Below are positions 5,579 through 10,566 of a stretch of DNA of 10,566 bases, one piece after another. This stretch comes from Sulfurovum sp. Its GTDB lineage: Bacteria; Campylobacterota; Campylobacteria; Campylobacterales; Sulfurovaceae. The DNA lies in assembly GCA_030626265.1 (NCBI GenBank), contig DAOUPF010000018.1, forward strand, positions 1 to 10,566, written 5' to 3'. Position numbers and translations under genes: made by a program. Below the pieces are notes generated by a model. That model searched no databases. It was not told the DNA's origin and saw only the letters and a list, made by a program, of their open reading frames with translations. Positions within the stretch are counted from its first letter, which is position 1. The number at the start of each line of letters is the position of its first letter.

Positions 5579-7086
5579 CTCTTTTTCTCCAATAGAGAAA
5601 ATCTATAGCTAAGACCAAAAAGTACATTGTTGGTAGAGAAGGAACCATCCTTACTACGGACATATGCTCCTCCGATATGAGCTTCCAAATCATTACCTAT
5701 ATCATAAGCAACCCCAGTTCCTATAGAGCCAAAGAGCCCACCACCTATAGATACACCACCACCGCCACCAACACCTGCTAGTGCCTCTGTATACAGTGAG
5801 AATCCTTGATATAAATCACTATGATAACCTGCCCCAAATATACCCTCAGCATAACCTCCAGCTCCACCTTTATATGCCCAGTATGTTTGACCTGTGAGAT
5901 AGAAGTTTTCATTTATATAACTATCTATCGCAAACCCCAGTAAATCTATTCTCATATTTCTGTCAGAGTTTTTAAATAGCTTATCACTATCTAGATGTGA
6001 TTTGTGCAACATCCTAAAGCCCCAGTTGGCTGGCAATATAGAGTGATTATCATCACTAGGGATATAATTAGCGATTACCCCTTTGTATCCTAGTGTAGCG
6101 CTATATGTAGTCGCAGAGAAAGTACCCTCATATGCATCTATCATACCACCTTTCATACCTAGAGTTACATTATCTGTTATATACGCTTTTAGCCCTGCTT
6201 GTGCTCTATATACTAGCCCACCTCCTGTGTCTACTCTGCCTCCACCTGATGCTCCAATGGCTACTTGTGTATCAAGGTATAGTGGAAGATTAGCTATCTG
6301 ATAGCGATACCCAAGCCCACCAAAAATCTCCATATAACCATCCGAGTCACCTCCTCCTGCTCCAGCTGCTTGGAAGATGCCATATAGATTGTCATTTAAA
6401 AAGATATCAAACTCTATACCTGCCAAGCTATATGGCTTGGTATCTATGTTACTATTTACATTCTTGCTGCCTGCTCTTGGTACATAGTGCTCCATGAGAA
6501 ATGAGACATCCAAGGTATCATCCCTCAGCACTCCACCCTCAGCTACTATATCATTAGTATTATCAGAGTTCTGATGTCCACCAAGATAGCTTCCACTTGT
6601 AGGTATCTGAGCTGCTATATACACCTGCGTACTCTCTATATCTCCATTGGGGAAGCTGATATGACTCACTCCAAGCCCCAAAGAGAAATCCTCACCCTTA
6701 TAACTCCCTTCTACATAAGGACGAAGCATCAATCCTCCACCTTGTGGTGCAGATCCTCCACCACCAGCCCCTAGAAATAGTCCACTTTTGAGCTGAAGGT
6801 TGTCTGCCACAGAATAACGCAAACCACTATCAGCTCCCACAGTAAAAAAGCCTCCTCTCTTACCATCTACTGCACCATAAAGACTAACACCTCCATACCA
6901 ATAGTTAGTAAAATCAAACAGTACACTAAGCCCCACAAGCCCCATATCTTCATCAGATGTTATGGCTACCTTTTCATATCCTATTTGATAGTTTGCATTA
7001 TATTTATCCAAGCTTATAGAATTTGACATGAGAGGTATACTAAGAGATATTAACAGTAAAGCAAAATATATATGCTTTAACCTCAT
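5575..7086 (-). CDS. Predicted outer-membrane beta-barrel protein with three internal repeat units
   Basis: I do not recognise a named family. The 503 residues begin with a Sec signal peptide (about 1-24, MRLKH then hydrophobic YFALLLISLSIPLM). The rest is alternating, aromatic- and glycine-rich sequence typical of transmembrane beta-strands and ends near an aromatic residue (SYRFSLLEKKR). Three related units can be aligned, at about 34-162, 218-337 and 380-497. Each has an IN/LNDNLY- or TNYWYGG-like strand, a glycine turn and then NLxL/DLEA strands. The signature recurs as GAGGGGSAPQGGGL (106-119), GASGGGRVDTGGGL (278-291) and GVGGGGGVSIGGGL (438-451). Unit ends also match (GDIESTQVY, GTFSATTYSATLGY, GSFSTNNVLFGLSY). 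The gene overlaps its neighbours by ATGA on both sides. A role as an envelope or outer-membrane protein is inferred; the substrate is unknown. Confidence 0.8.
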   Translation of the reverse strand: MRLKHIYFALLLISLSIPLMSNSISLDKYNANYQIGYEKVAITSDEDMGLVGLSVLFDFTNYWYGGVSLYGAVDGKRGGFFTVGADSGLRYSVADNLQLKSGLFLGAGGGGSAPQGGGLMLRPYVEGSYKGEDFSLGLGVSHISFPNGDIESTQVYIAAQIPTSGSYLGGHQNSDNTNDIVAEGGVLRDDTLDVSFLMEHYVPRAGSKNVNSNIDTKPYSLAGIEFDIFLNDNLYGIFQAAGAGGGDSDGYMEIFGGLGYRYQIANLPLYLDTQVAIGASGGGRVDTGGGLVYRAQAGLKAYITDNVTLGMKGGMIDAYEGTFSATTYSATLGYKGVIANYIPSDDNHSILPANWGFRMLHKSHLDSDKLFKNSDRNMRIDLLGFAIDSYINENFYLTGQTYWAYKGGAGGYAEGIFGAGYHSDLYQGFSLYTEALAGVGGGGGVSIGGGLFGSIGTGVAYDIGNDLEAHIGGAYVRSKDGSFSTNNVLFGLSYRFSLLEKKR

Positions 7087-7640
7087 TTAGAAAATACTCT
7101 AAAGTGATCTACTATACGGTACACTCTAAGCACATCTTCCTCTTGTGCTCCACCTCCGACATTATGGATAATTAGAGGTTCTCCATCAGAGTTTTTCTTA
7201 TCAGAACAGATACCGATATGATCTAGATTAGATCCTGGTAACTTCCACACTACTATATCCCCTGCTTCAAAAGCACCTTTGATTTGATACCCTCTAGCCT
7301 TGAGATAAGCTTGGATATTTTTTACACGCCTATGGTCTATATTTGGATCTAGTTTATTTGTATAGTATAAGCCCTTAAATAGCTTAGGATGTGTTTTTTT
7401 GTATTTATATATTCTCTCTTGCAAGTCAATATCCAGCCCTCTAAATGCTCTGACTACCACATCAGTACAAACACCTTTGCTGATAGGGATATCACCCATA
7501 GGAAACTTTAGTCGTACATACTCTGGATTATAAGTCACTGTCTTACCTACTTGATCTCTGGCTTTATCTACAAATGTGTCTATGTTACCAGAGATAAGTG
7601 AACTAACTAATACGAGTATTGTTACAATTATTTTATTCAT
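7083..7640 (-). CDS. DUF1287 family secreted protein
   Basis: The 185-residue protein has a signal peptide (about 1-19) and a full DUF1287 domain, whose biochemical function is not established to my knowledge. Family motifs are QVGKTVTYNPEYVRL (30-44), GDIPISKGVCTDVVVRAFR (49-67), NIDHRR (100-105), GDIVVWKLPGSNLDHIGI (127-144) and IIHNVGGGAQEEDVL (157-171). The layout of one conserved Cys (Cys58 in GVCTD) followed by conserved His residues (His141, His159) resembles NlpC/P60-like cysteine hydrolases. A cell-wall peptidase or amidase is therefore possible but unproven. A second cysteine (Cys145) follows HIGI. It is coupled by ATGA to the thioredoxin-like gene upstream and to the barrel gene downstream. 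The thioredoxin could keep the catalytic cysteine reduced; this is inference from order alone. Confidence 0.88.
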   Translation of the reverse strand: MNKIIVTILVLVSSLISGNIDTFVDKARDQVGKTVTYNPEYVRLKFPMGDIPISKGVCTDVVVRAFRGLDIDLQERIYKYKKTHPKLFKGLYYTNKLDPNIDHRRVKNIQAYLKARGYQIKGAFEAGDIVVWKLPGSNLDHIGICSDKKNSDGEPLIIHNVGGGAQEEDVLRVYRIVDHFRVFSK

Positions 7641-8050
7641 TTTTTCTCTTTTTGTATAAGTTTTATTTCCCTCTCAGCGGAGCTAAGTCGCCAATAAAAA
7701 AACTCTTCATTAATATAACCAACAATCTCCTCTAGCAGTCTATTATCAGGAGTGATAAAATAAGTTGTAGGAGTGACTGATGCTTTAGGGAAGTGCTTTT
7801 TGACATCTTTGCTACTAATATCTAGCTGCAAGGGAATAAAGCCATCTAGGCTATTGATAACATCCTGCACCTCCCATACATCATCCTTCATCCTTTCACA
7901 GTATGGACAGTTATCAGCCTCTATGAATACTATAATATTCTTGCCTGTTTTAGTAGCTTCCTGTATAGCTTTGTCATAAGAGTGTAGCCAGTTTAGCTCT
8001 GCAGATAGTAGTGGGATAGCTGTCAACAATACAAATAATATATACTTCAT
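7637..8050 (-). CDS. Periplasmic thioredoxin-fold protein with CPYC motif
   Basis: The 137 residues comprise a signal peptide (about 1-17, MKYILFVLLTAIPLLSA) and a thioredoxin-like domain. It has the redox motif CPYC (Cys48, Cys51) in FIEADNCPYCERM and the cis-proline loop TPTTYF (Pro94). It resembles the SoxW / DUF255-related periplasmic thioredoxins rather than DsbA, since there is no helical insertion and the domain is short. It probably reduces or isomerises disulfides of exported partners. The next gene encodes a secreted protein with a conserved cysteine, a plausible client. Both ends overlap neighbours by ATGA. The ribosome binding site, AGGA only 2 nt before the ATG, is poorly spaced, which suggests reinitiation by ribosomes finishing the upstream gene. 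Confidence 0.85.
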   Translation of the reverse strand: MKYILFVLLTAIPLLSAELNWLHSYDKAIQEATKTGKNIIVFIEADNCPYCERMKDDVWEVQDVINSLDGFIPLQLDISSKDVKKHFPKASVTPTTYFITPDNRLLEEIVGYINEEFFYWRLSSAEREIKLIQKEKK

Positions 8051-8418
8051 AGTCCTATGCTTCTATTTCTAAATCTTACATAATTTTTATCTCTATCTAC
8101 TCTAAAAAGAAAGTTTTTCCAAGCTAGTGTTTGATTGTCATCATTAAGAACAGTCATGTTTTGCAAGAACTTCTCTTCATCTTTTTCTTTGTAGCTAAAA
8201 GTACCAAAGATTGTATTCTTATCTATATCATGAGTCTCGACTATATCATATGCCGATACTGGCAAAATCTCAGGAATCCACCCCTGCTCAATAGCCTTCT
8301 GCTCTTGGACGAAGTGTATATCTGAGTATTTGTTTATTTGCACATCTTCGATTAGATATGTAAGCATTAGGTATATGCTGATAGCCACAACAACTGTTCC
8401 TAGTAGTATTTTTTTCAT
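8047..8418 (-). CDS. Small membrane-anchored hypothetical protein
   Basis: This 123-residue protein is not recognised as a named family. It has a single N-terminal hydrophobic segment (about 4-23) after MKK, so it is either membrane-anchored or, less likely, secreted. A soluble part of about 100 residues follows. The stretch GWIPEILPVSAYDIVETHDIDKN (46-68), then GTFSYK (72-77), recalls a pattern seen in other bacterial hypothetical proteins (GW-P-LP-SA-I-E-H-IDTN). I cannot assign it a function. It contains no cysteine. It is the first gene of the minus-strand operon, 28 nt below a TATAAT box, and its stop overlaps the thioredoxin-like start as ATGA. Confidence 0.75.
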   Translation of the reverse strand: MKKILLGTVVVAISIYLMLTYLIEDVQINKYSDIHFVQEQKAIEQGWIPEILPVSAYDIVETHDIDKNTIFGTFSYKEKDEEKFLQNMTVLNDDNQTLAWKNFLFRVDRDKNYVRFRNRSIGL

Positions 8419-8446
8419 TATTTCTCTTTTATTTTATTATGGTGAG

Positions 8447-8452
8447 ATTATA
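8447..8452 (-). promoter_or_regulatory. Promoter -10 box of the envelope-tlyA-ribF operon
   Basis: A perfect TATAAT on the minus strand lies 28 nt before the ATG at 8418. The upstream DNA is A/T-rich and no consensus -35 is visible. The leader is short, with only a weak AAGAG-type ribosome binding site. This is the only promoter-like site seen upstream of the seven-gene run ending at 3261. Confidence 0.6.
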
Positions 8453-8482
8453 GCGAAATATTATTTTTGCTTGCTATTTAGA

Positions 8483-8494
8483 CTAATTAATTAG
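8483..8494. repeat. 12-bp palindrome in the divergent intergenic region
   Basis: CTAATTAATTAG is a perfect palindrome located about 31 bp upstream of the minus-strand -10 box. It could be a regulator site or UP-like element for the envelope operon. In DNA this A/T-rich it could also occur by chance. Confidence 0.3.
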
Positions 8495-8574
8495 CTAGAT
8501 ATTCATAATGGACTTTGCAATCGTAAAATTTTGTAATAAATTTTCAAAACATGGACTTAGCTACACTGATATAA

Positions 8575-8592
8575 ATATCTTGTGAAAGATAT
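8575..8592. repeat. Short inverted repeat upstream of azlC
   Basis: ATATCTT (8575-8581) and AAGATAT (8586-8592) form a 7-bp perfect inverted repeat with loop GTGA. It ends 30 bp before the plus-strand TATAAT box (8623-8628), so it covers the -35 and upstream region. This is a suitable position for an activator or repressor (azl genes are often Lrp-regulated), but no regulator gene is in view. Confidence 0.3.
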
Positions 8593-8622
8593 GGATGTTA
8601 TGAGTATCTAGGTTCTATAAGA

Positions 8623-8656
8623 TATAATGATGGTTTCATTAAGCATACCGATAGGA
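8623..8656 (+). promoter_or_regulatory. Promoter -10 box and ribosome binding site of azlC
   Basis: A perfect TATAAT occupies 8623-8628, 33 nt before the azlC ATG at 8662. AGGA at 8653-8656 lies 5 nt before the start codon. There is no good -35 match. The leader is about 27 nt, too short for a riboswitch. Confidence 0.6.
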
Positions 8657-8661
8657 TTACA

Positions 8662-9366
8662 ATGTCATTACTACAACATAAAGCAGAAATAAAAACAGCA
8701 TTCAAAAACTCCATACCTGTCATGATGGGATATGTTGTACTCGGATTTGCTTTTGGATTGTTGATGGCTAGTTTTGAGTATGCTTGGTACTGGACGCTAC
8801 TGATGAGTCTGTTTATATATGCAGGGGCATTGCAGTTTGCAGCTGTTGGATTCTTCTCTGCCAAGCTTGGATTTTTAGATATAGCATTGGCTAGCTTTTT
8901 TATCAATATCCGTCAGTCTTTTTATGGGCTCTCTTTACTCAAAAAGTTTGCTAACACAGGCTGGATGAAACCATATCTAGTGTTTGCACTCACTGATGAG
9001 ACATATGCAGTACTAACTAGTATGAAGATAGAGGAGAACCTCTCACCTAAACACTACTATCTTTTCCTCTCGGCATTTAACCAAAGCTACTGGATTACTG
9101 GCTCTTTGGCTGGTGCTCTGTTTGGCTCTGCTATTGAGTTTGATACCAGGGGAGTGGCATTTTCTCTAACGGCACTTTTTGTAGTATTGACAATAGAACA
9201 GTATAAATCCAAGAGAGAGATAGCTCCTTTTATAGTAGGTGGAGTAGCTTCTGTAGTGGCTTTGATGTTGTTAGGTTCCAATATGCTCTTGGGAGCTATC
9301 ATCCTATCTCTAGTGATACTTTTTGCACTGCGTAAACAGATAGAGAGGGGCAAACTAGATGGATAA
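8662..9366 (+). CDS. azlC: AzlC family branched-chain amino-acid export permease, large subunit
   Basis: AzlC (YgaZ in E. coli) is the larger inner-membrane subunit of a two-part exporter of branched-chain amino acids and analogues. The 234 residues contain several hydrophobic segments. Family motifs are PVMMGYVVLGFAFG (19-32), FIYAGALQF (51-59), NIRQSFYGLSL (82-92) and ALTDETYAV (109-117). The length is normal (about 230-250). Its stop overlaps the azlD start by 8 nt, and that pairing supports the assignment. The transported substrate in this organism is inferred from the family. Confidence 0.93.
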   Translation: MSLLQHKAEIKTAFKNSIPVMMGYVVLGFAFGLLMASFEYAWYWTLLMSLFIYAGALQFAAVGFFSAKLGFLDIALASFFINIRQSFYGLSLLKKFANTGWMKPYLVFALTDETYAVLTSMKIEENLSPKHYYLFLSAFNQSYWITGSLAGALFGSAIEFDTRGVAFSLTALFVVLTIEQYKSKREIAPFIVGGVASVVALMLLGSNMLLGAIILSLVILFALRKQIERGKLDG

Positions 9367-9682
9367 TTATCTGTTTACTGCTATCATAGTTATGGCTATA
9401 GTCAATCTCATCACTCGTGTAGTGCCGTTTCTATTTTTCCGTGGCAAAGAGCTACCATCTCCTATACTATTTTTGGAGAGTTATTTCCCAGCGGTGATTA
9501 TGACTATATTGGTATTTTATTCACTCAAAGATATAGATTTTCACTCAGCTCCATATGGTGCATTTGAGATGTCAGCAGTAGGGATGACTATAGCTCTGCA
9601 TCTGATATTTAAAAACTACCTGCTTAGTATATTTGGTAGTACGATTTTTTATATGGCATTAGTACAAGGATGGTTTTTATGA
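9359..9682 (+). CDS. azlD: AzlD family branched-chain amino-acid export protein, small subunit
   Basis: AzlD (YgaH-like) is the small membrane partner of AzlC. The 107 residues form about three to four hydrophobic segments with the family features LITRVVPFLFF (17-27) and YFPAVIMTILVFYSLKD (42-58). The start ATG overlaps the end of azlC and is preceded by GAGGGG at an 8-nt spacing. The stop overlaps the next gene as ATGA. The length is typical. Confidence 0.92.
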   Translation: MDNYLFTAIIVMAIVNLITRVVPFLFFRGKELPSPILFLESYFPAVIMTILVFYSLKDIDFHSAPYGAFEMSAVGMTIALHLIFKNYLLSIFGSTIFYMALVQGWFL

Positions 9683-10323
9683 TGAAGAGTTTTGGAATAT
9701 TTGTACTCATAGTGATATTTGGGGTACTGGTTGTCATAGGTATAGATTCGTATGTCAGGCACAGCAGTAGCTCTAGTATATACAGTGATGTCTCCAAAGT
9801 ACCTCCCAAGAAGGCAGCCCTAGTGCTAGGTACTGCCAAGCATATACGAGGTGGATACAAAAACTACTTCTATATCTACCGCATGAGAGCAGCCATAGCA
9901 CTATGGAAGGCTGGTAAAGTAAAAGCCATCATAGTCTCAGGAGATAATGGCACAAAATACTATGATGAGACCACCACCATGCAACAAGATCTTATAAAAG
10001 CAGGCATACCAAAGCGGTATATCACTCTAGACTATGCGGGTTTTAGGACACTAGACTCTGTAGTGAGAGCAGAAGCGATTTTTGATCTAGAAGACTATAT
10101 AATCATCTCACAAAAATTCCATCTCGAGAGAGCTATATTTATAGCCCACACCAAAGGACAAAAAGCCATAGGATTCACCGCAAAAGACATACCAGGAACT
10201 GCAGCTGCGTACCGTATGAAAGCTAGAGAGTATCTAGCAAGAGCCAAGGCATTCTTGGATGTATATGTGTTGCGTACGGATCCGAAGTTTTATGGGGATA
10301 AGGTGAGGGTGAATTATAAATAG
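9679..10323 (+). CDS. SanA-like DUF218 protein, membrane-anchored
   Basis: SanA of E. coli is an inner-membrane protein linked to envelope barrier function (vancomycin exclusion at high temperature); its exact reaction is not settled. From the ATG at 9679 the protein has 214 residues: an N-terminal membrane segment (about 5-22) and a DUF218 domain. Motifs are ALVLGT (47-52), YRMRAA (67-72), VSGDNG (86-91), YDETTTMQQDLIKAGIP (95-111), LDYAGFRTLDSVVRA (117-131) and IISQKFHLERAIFIA (142-156), which match SanA closely. I chose this start because it overlaps the azlD stop as ATGA and has AAGGA 8 nt upstream; the earlier ATG at 9670 overlaps that site. No function link with AzlCD is evident beyond co-transcription. 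Confidence 0.88.
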   Translation: MMKSFGIFVLIVIFGVLVVIGIDSYVRHSSSSSIYSDVSKVPPKKAALVLGTAKHIRGGYKNYFYIYRMRAAIALWKAGKVKAIIVSGDNGTKYYDETTTMQQDLIKAGIPKRYITLDYAGFRTLDSVVRAEAIFDLEDYIIISQKFHLERAIFIAHTKGQKAIGFTAKDIPGTAAAYRMKAREYLARAKAFLDVYVLRTDPKFYGDKVRVNYK

Positions 10324-10337
10324 ATTTACTATGAGTT

Positions 10338-10366
10338 TTGGATTTTTTTCTATATTATGCTAAAAT
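10338..10366 (+). promoter_or_regulatory. Extended -10 promoter of the AAA ATPase gene
   Basis: TGC-TAAAAT (10358-10366) is an extended -10 box. TTGGAT at 10338-10343 lies 17 nt upstream of the hexamer as a weak -35, with a T-run between. AGGCGG (10385-10390) serves as ribosome binding site 9 nt before the ATG. The gene therefore appears to be transcribed on its own. No hairpin terminator is visible after the SanA-like gene. Confidence 0.5.
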
Positions 10367-10399
10367 CATACTAACTAATCATCTAGGCGGTATATATTT

Positions 10400-10566
10400 A
10401 TGAAAATCAGTAATTTGCACATACGAAATTATAAACAATTTTCAGATTTGGAGTTAGACTTGACTTACCCTAAAGGGCATGAGAAAGCTGGTCAGCCACT
10501 GGATAAGATATGTATCATAGGGCAGAGTGGTACGGGTAAGACTAATTTACTTGATATTATTAAGAA
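10400..10566 (+). CDS. AAA family ATPase (SMC/RecF-like head), N-terminal fragment
   Basis: Only the first 55 codons are present; the gene runs off the right edge. The start MKISNLHIRNYKQFSDLELD is the typical first strand pair of ABC/SMC-type AAA ATPases (AAA_15/AAA_23, OLD-like). A Walker A motif GQSGTGKT (41-48) follows after the segment GHEKAGQPLDKICII. This head type is found in DNA-repair proteins and in many phage-defence ATPases. Without the C-terminal half (Walker B, TOPRIM, HNH or other effector) the role cannot be assigned. Confidence 0.8.
   Translation, partial: MKISNLHIRNYKQFSDLELDLTYPKGHEKAGQPLDKICIIGQSGTGKTNLLDIIK

Noticed and set aside
6083..6774. Short plus-strand open frames opposite the barrel gene (6083-6301, 6574-6774)
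   Set aside because: They are shadows of the Gly/Ser-rich barrel gene and read as Pro/Ser-rich low-complexity sequence without initiation signals.
8598..8906. A 102-codon minus-strand open frame over the azlC start
   Set aside because: It is antisense to the conserved AzlC N-terminus and would run across the azlC promoter. It has no recognisable motifs. The same holds for the minus-strand frames at 9087-9353 and 9624-9860.
1..10566. Phase-variable homopolymer or simple repeat tract in the restriction-modification genes, common in Campylobacter and Helicobacter
   Set aside because: No run of seven or more G or C and no tetra- or pentanucleotide tandem array was seen in or before these genes.
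1..10566. CRISPR array, tRNA, rRNA or riboswitch
   Set aside because: No regularly spaced repeats, cloverleaf-type sequence or long structured leader was found. All intergenic gaps are under 250 bases and were read through.

Overview
The window looks like a chromosomal segment of a Campylobacterota (epsilonproteobacterial) bacterium, most likely a free-living Sulfurimonas/Sulfurovum-type organism. This rests on a class II DAHP synthase, the adjacent pair tlyA-ribF, the short RibF and short (type I) TlyA, moderate-to-low G+C, and promoters that show a clear TATAAT -10 box but little or no -35 box. The genus is inferred from gene content and was not confirmed by any search.

Layout. (1) Positions 1-263, minus: the N-terminal part of a class II DAHP synthase (shikimate pathway) with its own promoter. 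(2) 264-493: an intergenic region carrying a tight cluster of three DnaA-box-like 9-mers arranged as an inverted repeat. (3) 494-3169, minus: a type II restriction-modification cassette. A cytosine-5 methyltransferase with an N-terminal MerR-type helix-turn-helix is followed by an Eco47II-family endonuclease (likely GGNCC) and then, by an ATGA stop/start overlap, by the housekeeping tRNA-modification gene cmoA. A TATAAT promoter lies upstream of the methyltransferase. (4) 3261-8418, minus: a long, tightly packed operon. It runs, in transcription order, small membrane-anchored protein, periplasmic thioredoxin-like protein, DUF1287 protein, a predicted outer-membrane beta-barrel built of three repeat units, tlyA, ribF and a membrane-anchored alpha/beta hydrolase. 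The first five genes are joined by four successive ATGA overlaps. (5) 8419-8661: a divergent intergenic region with a promoter for each direction. (6) 8662-10323, plus: azlC-azlD (branched-chain amino-acid export) and a SanA-like DUF218 protein, all overlapping. (7) 10400 to the right edge, plus: the N-terminus of an AAA/SMC-like ATPase with a Walker A motif and its own extended -10 promoter.

How the parts fit. In Campylobacter I recall tlyA, ribF and a cmoA-like methyltransferase gene lying in a row. Here the hydrolase and the restriction-modification genes sit between ribF and cmoA, so the cassette appears to have entered a conserved housekeeping operon, with cmoA now translationally coupled to the endonuclease. 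A hand scan of the whole window finds only one GGNCC site, against at least six CCWGG sites of the same base composition. That fits long-term exposure to an active GGNCC enzyme. The envelope genes upstream of tlyA (small anchored protein, CPYC thioredoxin, DUF1287, triplicated barrel) form the least characterised group and are the best candidate for an undescribed system.
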